From NCBI GenBank assembly GCA_021838305.1, contig JAKCEB010000003.1, positions 1-42,968 on the forward strand: DNA of 42,968 bases, in the 5' to 3' direction. Source of the stretch: Actinomycetes bacterium (GTDB taxonomy: Bacteria; Actinomycetota; Acidimicrobiia; Acidimicrobiales; Palsa-688). The notes below the pieces were generated by a model. That model had not been told where the DNA came from and searched no databases. It worked only from the letters and a program-made list of their open reading frames with translations. A program made the translations under genes and the position numbers. Positions 9,073 through 16,803 of the stretch are shown piece after piece; position 1 is the stretch's first letter, and each line of letters begins with the position of its first letter.

Positions 9073-10617
9073 TCACCACTGTGGCCATCCGGGAGGCAGG
9101 TCCCCGGTGGCAGGGCTGTTCTGTAGCACCCCGGCCGGCGCGCCGAGTGAGGCCAGAAGGAGCGAGAAGTTGTATCCGAAGGCGGTCGAGTTGGAGCCGT
9201 TGAACTGGCCGGCCCCGTAGGCCATGGTGGCGCCGGTCCCAGCGTAGCTTGCCCAACCGGTTTCCACCCCGTCGGGCCCCTCGAACATCGTGCCGAGGAC
9301 TGTCGAAGCGGTCACCGACTCGCCGAGGGTGACAGACGGGAGGATGTCCTCGGCGGCATAGACGGTTAGCCCGGCGGCTGGTCCGTCAGTGAGGCGGTAG
9401 GCGATGAAAGTTGCGCCCGGCCATCCCGAGTTCGTCACCGACAGGACGACCCCGTCCCCGATAGCGTATATGGGCCCGATGCCGCTGTAGTCGACCCCCT
9501 GATCGACGCGCTCTGGGTACAGGTTCGATACGGCGCGAAGCGGATTGGCGTACGTTCCTGGGGACGGAACTACCGGCGCCGGGGCCTGGACGAGTTGCAG
9601 AACGGGAGCCGTGACCGGTGGGTACGTCGTGACGGGAGCAGCCGTGATTGGGGTCGGAGGTTCGGTTGGCACCGGCGTCGGCGTCGACACCGGCCGGCTT
9701 GCGACGCTCTGGGCCGAGGTGTTCGGGGGCGCGACGTTCTCTTGGGGTGGACTTTGGGGTTGGGAATTCTGAGGGGGGACTTCGACTGGAGGGTTGACGG
9801 GAGGCGCCGACGTCGTCGCGGGGGCACTTGCCCGGATCTGCACGGCCGCCACCTGCTGCGCGGCTGCGTTGGCCTGCGCCGCCAGAGCAGCCTCGGACGC
9901 TTGCTGTGCAGCGGTCTGGCGTGCCTGGGCTGCGGCGAGAAGAACGGCGAGATTGCCCTTGACCTGGCTCAGCGTTGTCTCTTCGGCGTTGAGCGCCTGC
10001 TGAGCGGCTGCGCGGTCTGCGTTGAGCGAGGACAGGGCCTTCGTTTCGGCGCCGGCCAGGGCCTTGGTGTGGGCTTCGGCCGATGACACCAGCTTCTGGT
10101 CTTGGGCGTAGGCGTGAATGGCGTCCGAGACGTTTACACCTGCGGCGCTCACGTACTCGCTCTCGATCATCGCGGCCTCGGCCTTGGCGGCCAAAGACGG
10201 GACCTGCGACACCGAGGTGGCCAGTGACCTCGACCCGTTGACGTATTCGTAAAGGGCGACGGCTCGCAGTCGCGCGGCTGCAGAGGCGGAGGCCACTTGG
10301 TCGGAGTGGACTTGGCGTTCCTGGGCAACAAGGTCGCCTTGGAGTGCCGTCAGATGGATCTGCGCCTGATTGGATTGTGCGACCAGCTGCTGGATGGCGG
10401 ATCCTTCGTCTGCTATCTGGGCTTGGAGTTGGGCGAGCTGGGTCTGATCTGAGGCCACCGTGTTCGCGTGAGCGGCCGGTGCTGCACTAGACAGCACGGC
10501 CCCGAACATGACAGCGATGCTGGCCAAAGCCACGCCAACCCGTCGCGACCCATCGCCAAGCCGTCGTGGGGCGGCCTGGTCTACGGTGACCCGTCGCCGG
10601 GGATGCCACGATGCCAT
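9073..10617 (-). CDS. Secreted coiled-coil protein with degenerate M23-like domain
   Basis: About 514 residues from ATG 10617. A basic N-terminus and a hydrophobic segment (VALASIAVMFGAVLSSAA) form a signal peptide. An Ala/Gln-rich coiled coil of about 200 residues follows, like those of CwlO/RipA-type cell-wall hydrolases. A Pro/Thr/Val-rich linker of about 90 residues leads to a C-terminal LytM/M23-like fold (RVDQGVDYSG, then AIGDGVVLSV). In active M23 enzymes the first motif is H-x-G-x-D and a later H-x-H is present; here the first histidine is Q and the later motif reads YAAED, so zinc should not bind. It is probably a non-enzymatic activator or scaffold for peptidoglycan hydrolases rather than a peptidase. 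It is divergent from the SDR gene at 10765. Confidence 0.8.
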   Translation of the reverse strand: MASWHPRRRVTVDQAAPRRLGDGSRRVGVALASIAVMFGAVLSSAAPAAHANTVASDQTQLAQLQAQIADEGSAIQQLVAQSNQAQIHLTALQGDLVAQERQVHSDQVASASAAARLRAVALYEYVNGSRSLATSVSQVPSLAAKAEAAMIESEYVSAAGVNVSDAIHAYAQDQKLVSSAEAHTKALAGAETKALSSLNADRAAAQQALNAEETTLSQVKGNLAVLLAAAQARQTAAQQASEAALAAQANAAAQQVAAVQIRASAPATTSAPPVNPPVEVPPQNSQPQSPPQENVAPPNTSAQSVASRPVSTPTPVPTEPPTPITAAPVTTYPPVTAPVLQLVQAPAPVVPSPGTYANPLRAVSNLYPERVDQGVDYSGIGPIYAIGDGVVLSVTNSGWPGATFIAYRLTDGPAAGLTVYAAEDILPSVTLGESVTASTVLGTMFEGPDGVETGWASYAGTGATMAYGAGQFNGSNSTAFGYNFSLLLASLGAPAGVLQNSPATGDLPPGWPQW

Positions 10618-10764
10618 CAGAGGTGTTTCTCTCCTGTCGATCAGGGCTGCTGGGAAGCGTTTGCTTACGACCAAATCTCGACGCCAGATTGGGCGAACTT
10701 GGGGTTTTTCCTGGTTTGCCCCTTTTGCGTGGGTGGCGCTGCGGGGGCGGATGTACTAACCAAG

Positions 10765-11568
10765 GTGTCCGTGGACCTCGAATTGCATGGAAAAAAGGCA
10801 ATCGTCACGGGTGCGAGCCGTGGCATAGGCAAGGCCGTGGCGGCAGCACTGCTGGCCGAGGGAGTTTCAGTGGTTATCGGTGCCCGAGGCGAGGAGGCGT
10901 TGCGCGCCTCCGCCGACGAACTGCGCACCACTGGCGGCTCGATCGCCGCTGTTACGGTCGATACCGGCGACGACGCTTCGGTGCGTGACTTCGTGTCGAG
11001 GGCTTCGGACGTCCTCGGCGGAGTCGACATCCTCGTCAACAGCGCCGCTCGCCCGAGCGGTCAAGCAGCTCCAGCTAAGGTCGTGGACGTCCAAGGAGAG
11101 GCATTCTGGGAAGACGTGAACGTCAAAGTCCTCGGCTATCTCCGAATGATTCGCGAGGTTGCACCCGCGATGAAAGCCGCAGGTTGGGGGAGGATCATCA
11201 ACGTCGACGGCCTGGGTGCGCGCATGACCGGGTCGGTCGTCACGTCGATGCGCAATGCTGCCGTCGCCGCGCTCACCAAGAATGCGGCAGACGAGCTAGG
11301 CGGGTCAGGGATCAATGTCGTGGCGGTCAGCCCGGGCGTGGTGCGCACCGAGGCTACCGAGAGGGTGATGTCAGCGAGGGCCGCCGAACAAGGGGTGAGC
11401 CTCGAGGCGATGGAGGCCAAAGTTGGTTCGGCGTATGCAATCGGTCGAATCGTCACCGCACGAGAAGTAGCGATGGTAGTGACATTTCTGGCTTCTCCGC
11501 TCAGTGTCGCTATCAGCGGGGATGTGGTTGCGTGCGGAGGCGGGGTGAAAGGGGCGATCTACTATTGA
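10765..11568 (+). CDS. SDR-family oxidoreductase lacking the YxxxK pair
   Basis: Rossmann-fold short-chain dehydrogenase/reductase, about 267 residues from GTG 10765 (GTG 10771 has an AAGG at better spacing). The cofactor loop TGASRGIG and the NSAA motif are intact, and INVVAVSPGVVRTEA is the usual strand after the active site. At the expected Tyr-x3-Lys position the sequence reads TSMRNAAVAALTK, so both Tyr and Lys are replaced. A known SDR subgroup shares this MRN-x-AVAALTK pattern, so it is not simply a damaged gene. It may bind NAD(P) without normal SDR chemistry. The substrate is unknown. Confidence 0.88.
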   Translation: MSVDLELHGKKAIVTGASRGIGKAVAAALLAEGVSVVIGARGEEALRASADELRTTGGSIAAVTVDTGDDASVRDFVSRASDVLGGVDILVNSAARPSGQAAPAKVVDVQGEAFWEDVNVKVLGYLRMIREVAPAMKAAGWGRIINVDGLGARMTGSVVTSMRNAAVAALTKNAADELGGSGINVVAVSPGVVRTEATERVMSARAAEQGVSLEAMEAKVGSAYAIGRIVTAREVAMVVTFLASPLSVAISGDVVACGGGVKGAIYY

Positions 11569-11607
11569 TGTCGCGGCTCGCGGACTGCGTTGCTCTTGGC
11601 GCCGAGG

Positions 11608-12189
11608 TCAAGTAGGAAACCCGGTTAGGCCGGGGTCGAGCGCTATTTGAAGAGCGTTCAGCGTCATCGCAACCATGTGATAGTGCCCAACGAGCATCGG
11701 AAGCTCGATGAGTTGAGCCTCGTCGTATCGTTCGCTCAGGGCGGCCCACGCCGAATCGCTCAGTCGAAAGGTGGCGTGTAATTCGTCCGCCACTTTGATC
11801 AGAGTTTCGTCGAAGCCATCCCATGCGCCTGCAGGGACACGTTCGATCTCTTCCCTGCTGAGCCCTACCGAACGTCCGATCACGACGTGCTGTGCCCACT
11901 CGTACTCGGCGCGGCAATTCCAGGCTGTCCGCAATATGAGTAACTCGCGGTCGCGCGCTGGCAGTTTCCCAGCCAAAAGTTTTCCTCCGAAGGGCAGCCA
12001 ACGACGTGTCAGCCCTTCGGCCCTGATCAATGTCGTGAAGATGTTCGCGTCGGCACCGGCGACGGCAACCGAGTCGAGCAGCGCTTGCGCAGACGGCGTA
12101 CGCTCGTCGGCGGGTAGAGGCAATATCCGGGGCGTGGCGGGCGTGGCGGGCGTGGCGGCCGTGGCGTGCTCGGCGGGCGTGGAGGTCAC
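11608..12189 (-). CDS. Carboxymuconolactone-decarboxylase-like (AhpD fold) protein
   Basis: All-helical CMD-family protein of 193 residues. The core RELLILRTAWNC-x-AEYEW-x2-H is typical of the family branch in which the second cysteine of the AhpD CxxC pair is replaced. The single Cys and the His remain. A low-complexity Ala-Thr-Pro repeat near the N-terminus is encoded by a 9-bp tandem repeat (12131-12166). The GTG start at 12189 is 72 bp from the divergent P450. Members act as decarboxylases, peroxidase-like enzymes or lactone-handling proteins. No substrate can be assigned here. Confidence 0.85.
   Translation of the reverse strand: MTSTPAEHATAATPATPATPRILPLPADERTPSAQALLDSVAVAGADANIFTTLIRAEGLTRRWLPFGGKLLAGKLPARDRELLILRTAWNCRAEYEWAQHVVIGRSVGLSREEIERVPAGAWDGFDETLIKVADELHATFRLSDSAWAALSERYDEAQLIELPMLVGHYHMVAMTLNALQIALDPGLTGFPT
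12131..12166. repeat. 9-bp tandem repeat inside the CMD-like gene
   Basis: Three perfect GGCGTGGCG units (12131-12157) and one imperfect unit (12158-12166) encode an Ala-Thr-Pro repeat near the N-terminus of the CMD-like protein on the minus strand. Copy number may vary between strains by slippage without a frameshift. Confidence 0.8.
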
Positions 12190-12261
12190 CGTCGGAGGTT
12201 AGCGCTGCATCGTGAGTCCCGCGCTATGCTGCGCTTCGCGGCCGGGGATCGGAGGTTCCGC

Positions 12262-13500
12262 GTGGTAATCGACCAGACGGGTGCGCCGCAGATAGCGCTC
12301 GACGACCCGTCTTCATTCATGCAAGGCCAGCCGCACGACCAGTACGCATGGCTGCGCGGAAACCATCCGGTCTGGTGGCATCCCGAGGCGACGGGACGCG
12401 GGTTTTGGGCGGTGACTCGATACGGGGACGTGCAGGCAGTCAACAGAGACACGCAGACGTTCTCGTCGTGGCTCGGTGGGGTGATGCTCCCCGACGCCGA
12501 CGAGGAGCAGCTTCGGGGCTCGCGTCTGATGATGCTCTTCATGGATCCCCCCGATCACACCCGCTACCGCCGCCTCGTGAGTCGGAGTTTCACCCCGAGG
12601 AATGCGCAGTCCTGGAAGGCCAGTATCGATTCGCTCGCCGCCACGATCGTAGATCGGGCCTCAGCCGACGGATATTGTGACCTCGTCGGCGATGTAGCGG
12701 GGGAGATGCCCTCGCAGGTGATTGCACGCCTTATGGGAATCCCCGGCGACGACGGCCGCCGCCTGTATCACCTGACAGAGGTGATGCACTCGTCCGCCCC
12801 GGAGGTCACCGACTCGGATCGGCTGTCGGCCGTAATCGAGATGCACACCTACGCTACCCAGGTCGCAGCCGACAAGCTCCGCCACCCCGGGGACGACTTG
12901 GCGAGCGCCCTCCTTCGGGCGGAAATGTACGGTGAACGCCTGAGCGAGGAGGAGTTCAACTGGTTCTTCCTGCTTCTGGTCAACGCCGGTGGCGACACGA
13001 CCCGCAATCTCATATCGGGCGGCGTCGAAGCTCTCCTCGACCAGCCGGACCAGATGGCGAAGCTGCAAGGCGACCCGGAGGGGCTCATGGCGAGCGCCGT
13101 GGAAGAGTTGTTGCGCTTCGTGAGCCCGGTGGTGCACATGCGCCGCACGGCTAGTGCCGATGCCAGCCTCGCAGGAACGCAAATACAAGCGGGGGACAAG
13201 GTAGTGCTGTTCTACGGCTCAGCCAACCGCGATGAATCTGCGTGGTCGAATCCTGACCGTCTCGACCTCGCAAGATCGCCGAACCATCATCTCGCATTCG
13301 GGGGAGGCGGCCCTCACATGTGCCTGGGTGCGCACTTCGCGAGGATAGAAACCGCAGCAGTCCTACGAGAGATCGCGACGAAGTGGCGTGACATTGAGCT
13401 TGCCGGCACGATCGAGAGACTCCCGTCGACTTTCATAGCCGGCTTGCGGCACCTTCCCATTTCGTTTCGGCTCAGTTCGCTAAACCGTCTGACACATTAA
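12262..13500 (+). CDS. Cytochrome P450 (second, CYP124/125/142-like pattern)
   Basis: P450 of 412 residues starting at GTG 12262, six bases after a perfect GGAGG. Motifs are FMDPPDHTRYRRLVSRSFTP (C-helix region), the I-helix AGGDTTR, the ExxR motif EELLR, and the heme loop FGGGGPHMCLGAHFAR. The FMDPPDHTR and GGGGPHMCLGAHFAR forms are common in actinobacterial CYP124/125/142-type enzymes that oxidise sterol or branched lipid side chains. That resemblance is by eye, and the family should be confirmed. With the monooxygenase, SDRs and esterase in this region it may take part in terpenoid or steroid-like catabolism, which is inference. Confidence 0.92.
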   Translation: MVIDQTGAPQIALDDPSSFMQGQPHDQYAWLRGNHPVWWHPEATGRGFWAVTRYGDVQAVNRDTQTFSSWLGGVMLPDADEEQLRGSRLMMLFMDPPDHTRYRRLVSRSFTPRNAQSWKASIDSLAATIVDRASADGYCDLVGDVAGEMPSQVIARLMGIPGDDGRRLYHLTEVMHSSAPEVTDSDRLSAVIEMHTYATQVAADKLRHPGDDLASALLRAEMYGERLSEEEFNWFFLLLVNAGGDTTRNLISGGVEALLDQPDQMAKLQGDPEGLMASAVEELLRFVSPVVHMRRTASADASLAGTQIQAGDKVVLFYGSANRDESAWSNPDRLDLARSPNHHLAFGGGGPHMCLGAHFARIETAAVLREIATKWRDIELAGTIERLPSTFIAGLRHLPISFRLSSLNRLTH

Positions 13501-13530
13501 CCTTCCACGCGCGCGCCGCCGGGCCGGGTC

Positions 13531-15294
13531 GTGCATACTCGTGGCGTGGCACGCGCCAGAACTGTATGGGCAGAGGTTGAAGCTTCGAGGACCACACTCG
13601 AGGCGATGCTGCGTGCCAGGCCTCGTTTTCACGTCCTGATGCGGGCGGCGGCGCGTGCCTCGACGATCGAGGCTCTCGGCTCGCGCCGCACCCGGCGGCA
13701 CAATCTTGCGATCGCTGCGTGCGCGGCCGTCGACGCTGCCACGTACGGCTTGCTGAACCGAACCTCGGATCCGCATCTGATCAAGAGGCTCGCTGCAGAC
13801 CTCGTAGACGTTACCCTTTGGGCAGAAGCCCTGGACGTGCCGTTCGACCCAGCCACGCTTTGTGTCACACCGCTCGGTATCGAGGCGGGTCTGCGGTTCG
13901 GGTTCTCGGCGGTTGCTATCCCCCTCGTCGAAGCGGCGGTCGTATCCGGGCTGCGCAAGCTTCGCGGTCGCCGCTCGGGCTGGGAAGCCTTCGTGTGGCA
14001 AGCCGTCGCGGTTGCAACCGGATGGGGACTGCGGGCGTACCAACTGAGGTCGCGCAGGGCGGCGGAGGCACGATTCAACAAGGAGTTGTCCGCACGCGAG
14101 TCGTATGCCTTCCTGAGCGGTCAAGCGTCGGTTGCGCTCGGGGCGGATACCGTCGTCGACCGTTTGTGGTCTATCGCCCCCCTATTGGCGGCAGTCGGTG
14201 CGGCGGCCGGCGGGTTGGACGCGTCGGCTCTTCGCGAATGGCGCAACAAGCTCGGCGATCGGCTTGGTGGTTCCGAAGTGTTCCTCGGACAGGCTCTCCT
14301 TAGATGGGAGAATCGCGTCAACGACACGCCCCGCCTCGACCGTGACGTGCACGTTCATGTGACGCCCGGCCACGGGACAGTCGTGGTGTCCCCGAGGCAG
14401 TCACGCCAGCTGGAGCTGCACCTCGACCGACTGGGAGTTGTCGGAAGCGTGGAGGTTTCAGTGGTCGACCTCGACCAGGCGGCCATTCCAGGCGCTCCCC
14501 GACAGCTGAACATCAACGCCAGCAGGATCGTCTTGGAAGCAGATCCCAGCTGGAAAGCCGGGCCGGTCGATCCGGCCCCCGTGGTGCTCGGTCTTGGCGC
14601 GCTGTGGCAACTTTTGTTGCTCTCTGATCTCTACGGTGGTGCGCCCCCCTCTACGGTGCTGCCGTGGGCTACGGCGATGGCGGCGCTCGCCTGGCAAGTT
14701 CACCGAGAACCGCCTACCTCCAACGACGGTCGCCACGCGAGAGTGCTCGCCGCTGTCATGGCGATAAGTGCCGGCTGCACTGTCACTACGACGCCTCGCC
14801 TCAGGAGTCCTCTGGACGCGAGGGGCCGGCAGCACTACCCGTTCTTCGATGTGGGCAGTACGGCTGTCATTGTGGCGGGATTGTACTGGCCTGCGCTCAG
14901 CACAGGCGAGCGGACCACCTTCGTGGCGAGTGCAGTCGCGTTGTCCGCCGTTGGCGTCTCAGCACTTCAAAACCCGGTTCGCTGGATTCCTCTACTCCTC
15001 GAACCTATGTGGCTCATAGCGGAAGCCATACCCGCCAGGCTGATGTCCGTCTCATATGAGGAGTTCGCCCGCGACCTGGACGAGCGCCTGGCCGCCTCAA
15101 TCGCCGAGAGGATGCGAAGTGCCGTTGTTGAAGGCCAGAGGAGCGTCGTGGAGCTCGTTCGAAGTGCAAGGCAGTCAATCGACGCGGCGCTTCCGACCCT
15201 TGACGAGCGGACCCGGGCGATTGTGGACGGGCGCCTCGCCCGTGCCGACCAGCTGATGGAGGATCTGTCTCGCAGCGCGTCGGGCACGCTCTGA
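13531..15294 (+). CDS. Unrecognised large membrane protein with C-terminal helical tail
   Basis: About 587 residues, function not recognised. The N-terminal third is Arg/Ala-rich and helical. Hydrophobic segments are seen around APVVLGLGALWQLLLL, AVMAISAGCTV, STAVIVAGLYW and TFVASAVALSAVGVSAL. The last 90 residues are charged and helical (YEEFARDLDERLAASIAERM onward), recalling the linker and dimerisation helices of actinobacterial sensor kinases, but no histidine-kinase H-box or ATP-binding motif follows. GTG 13546 is an equally possible start. It is convergent with the toxin-antitoxin pair and has no operon partners. Confidence 0.65.
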   Translation: MHTRGVARARTVWAEVEASRTTLEAMLRARPRFHVLMRAAARASTIEALGSRRTRRHNLAIAACAAVDAATYGLLNRTSDPHLIKRLAADLVDVTLWAEALDVPFDPATLCVTPLGIEAGLRFGFSAVAIPLVEAAVVSGLRKLRGRRSGWEAFVWQAVAVATGWGLRAYQLRSRRAAEARFNKELSARESYAFLSGQASVALGADTVVDRLWSIAPLLAAVGAAAGGLDASALREWRNKLGDRLGGSEVFLGQALLRWENRVNDTPRLDRDVHVHVTPGHGTVVVSPRQSRQLELHLDRLGVVGSVEVSVVDLDQAAIPGAPRQLNINASRIVLEADPSWKAGPVDPAPVVLGLGALWQLLLLSDLYGGAPPSTVLPWATAMAALAWQVHREPPTSNDGRHARVLAAVMAISAGCTVTTTPRLRSPLDARGRQHYPFFDVGSTAVIVAGLYWPALSTGERTTFVASAVALSAVGVSALQNPVRWIPLLLEPMWLIAEAIPARLMSVSYEEFARDLDERLAASIAERMRSAVVEGQRSVVELVRSARQSIDAALPTLDERTRAIVDGRLARADQLMEDLSRSASGTL

Positions 15295-15335
15295 CGGCGC
15301 GCTACTGGAGCCGGGTTAGGCTGAGGGCCGGCGAA

Positions 15336-15647
15336 TCAGCAGTCGGCGAGGGTACGTAGAGCTGAGCAGATCAACCTTCGGCCAGACGAGCCCAGGCTGC
15401 CAAGTCGGATCGTGAGGAGAGCCTTTGGAACTGATGCAATGTTGTCGAAGGTGGCAACGCTGTCGTGATCGATCCCCTCGTCGGGTCCGATCGGAACGCA
15501 GGTTGGAATGTCACGGATGGTGCTCGTGACAGGTGCAACGACCACGTTGTGCAAGACGGGGATCGCTTCGTCGCGCGACACCACGAGGACGGGGCGACGT
15601 TTGTCATTCGGCGTCTCTAGGAGCCAAATTTCACCTTGCGCTACCAA
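15336..15647 (-). CDS. PemK/MazF-family toxin (ribonuclease-type)
   Basis: About 103 residues from TTG 15647. The pattern GEIWLLETPNDKRRPVLVVS, then VVVAPVTSTIRDIPTCV and DSVATFDNIASVPK, matches the SH3-like PemK/MazF toxins, which cut mRNA at short sequences. The RRPVLVV loop and the T/S of the PVTST segment are the usual active-site neighbourhood. It overlaps the last 7 bp of the upstream antitoxin, so translation is probably coupled to it. A longer start exists inside the antitoxin gene but would add residues unlike the family. Confidence 0.82.
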   Translation of the reverse strand: MVAQGEIWLLETPNDKRRPVLVVSRDEAIPVLHNVVVAPVTSTIRDIPTCVPIGPDEGIDHDSVATFDNIASVPKALLTIRLGSLGSSGRRLICSALRTLADC

Positions 15648-15892
15648 GGCTCCGCCTCGGTCATAGCCATAGCGTTCGTCAAAGCCAGTTGGCTGTCGTC
15701 GGCTGACTGCGGGAGGTCTAGATAGGAGCAAGCGATCGAGGCCCCGTCTTCAGCCCGTCGAACTGCGTCGGCCAGGCGGACAACCGCTTCTCGGACGACG
15801 GCAGATCTGGTCTCGCCGATGCCGGACGCCACCAGCTTGTCAAGCACCACTATCTCCTCGTCGCTGAACCTCGTCGGCACAGGGGTCGTCAT
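15641..15892 (-). CDS. Antitoxin with ribbon-helix-helix-like N-terminus
   Basis: 83 residues from ATG 15892. The N-terminus (TTPVPTRFSDEEIVVLDKLV) and the helix IGETRSAVVREAVVRLADAV look like a ribbon-helix-helix DNA-binding domain. The acidic C-terminus would neutralise the toxin encoded immediately downstream with a 7-bp overlap. A 21-bp interrupted palindrome lies 11 bp upstream of the start, as expected for an autoregulated toxin-antitoxin operon. Confidence 0.8.
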   Translation of the reverse strand: MTTPVPTRFSDEEIVVLDKLVASGIGETRSAVVREAVVRLADAVRRAEDGASIACSYLDLPQSADDSQLALTNAMAMTEAEPW

Positions 15893-15902
15893 ACATAGCA
15901 GT

Positions 15903-15923
15903 ATACAGTTCGTAGAACGGTAT
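15903..15923. promoter_or_regulatory. Candidate toxin-antitoxin operator palindrome
   Basis: Arms ATACAGTTC (15903-15911) and GAACGGTAT (15915-15923) pair at 8 of 9 positions around a GTA centre, just upstream of the antitoxin start on the minus strand. Autoregulation by the ribbon-helix-helix antitoxin is the likely use, inferred from position. Confidence 0.5.
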
Positions 15924-15965
15924 GGAGTGGTCGGCGTAGTGCGGATTGGTGGAATCCCGGCGAGG

Positions 15966-16718
15966 CTAAATGGCCGTCTCGCCTCCATCTGCGACTAGGA
16001 CGGTACCTGTGATGAAGCTTGCCTCGTCGGAGAGTAAGAAGCAGACCGGGGCGGCGATCTCGTCCGGTTCGGCGACGCGCTTTTGGGGGTTCGCGGCGCC
16101 GAAAGACTTCGCGCCCTCCTCCAGGCTGCCTTGTCCACGATTGAGCATGAGCGGTTCGGTCATGCCGGTTCGGACCCTGCCGGGCGCAACCGCATTGACC
16201 CTGACGGTCGGCGCGCAGTCCAGGGACAGCTGGCGCGTGAAGGCAGCTATCGCACCTTTAGCGGCTCCGTAGACGGAGTTTCGCTGCTGGGCGACGAGCG
16301 CGGCGACGGAGGCGACGTTGACAATCGAACCGCCACCTTTTGCCCTCATCTGGCTTAGAACGTGCTTGCAGACGAGGAACGTGCCTCCGGCGTGGACCGC
16401 CATCATCTTTGTCCAGCTGTCAAGGGTCCAGTCCTCGACGGGTCCGAACTCGGCGTGGCCCGCCGCATTGAGAACGCTATCGACTAGACCGATCTCGCGG
16501 CGTGTCTGCTCCAGGGCATCTCGCACCGAAACTTCGTCGGAGACGTCGACTCCGATTCCGACTGCGTTGCCGAGCGACGATGCTACCGACTTCGCTTTCG
16601 TTGCGTCGAGATCGGCGACAGCGACAGCTCCGCCTTCCGCCGCGAAGCGTTTGGCGGTGGCAGCGCCGATGCCAGAGCCGCCACCGGTTACGAACAGTAC
16701 CCGCCCGTCGAACCTCAT
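15966..16718 (-). CDS. SDR-family oxidoreductase
   Basis: Classical short-chain dehydrogenase of 250 residues. The start is ATG 16718, six bases after GAGGAG. It has the glycine-rich loop TGGGSGIG, an acidic residue after beta-2 (VADLDA) that favours NAD(H), NAAG, the catalytic Tyr-Lys in YGAAK, and a C-terminal TGTVLVADGG. Unlike the SDR at 10765 its active site is complete. It is followed by the toxin-antitoxin genes and preceded on the same strand by the esterase-like hydrolase. The substrate is unknown. Confidence 0.92.
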   Translation of the reverse strand: MRFDGRVLFVTGGGSGIGAATAKRFAAEGGAVAVADLDATKAKSVASSLGNAVGIGVDVSDEVSVRDALEQTRREIGLVDSVLNAAGHAEFGPVEDWTLDSWTKMMAVHAGGTFLVCKHVLSQMRAKGGGSIVNVASVAALVAQQRNSVYGAAKGAIAAFTRQLSLDCAPTVRVNAVAPGRVRTGMTEPLMLNRGQGSLEEGAKSFGAANPQKRVAEPDEIAAPVCFLLSDEASFITGTVLVADGGETAI

Positions 16719-16803
16719 CAAGTCTCCTCTCGTTTGACCATCCATGTAGTTCGAATGGCGGTGATCCGATTGCGCTGCCGAGCACGGTCCTTTGTCTGTC
16801 TCA

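Noticed and set aside
10618-10764. A c-di-AMP (ydaO-type) riboswitch ahead of the secreted coiled-coil gene, as is common for actinobacterial cell-wall proteins
   Set aside because: The 147-bp divergent gap shows none of the conserved ydaO blocks on the minus strand.
15966-16718. Possible missing active site in the second SDR
   Set aside because: YGAAK and the other SDR motifs are all present; it is an ordinary member.
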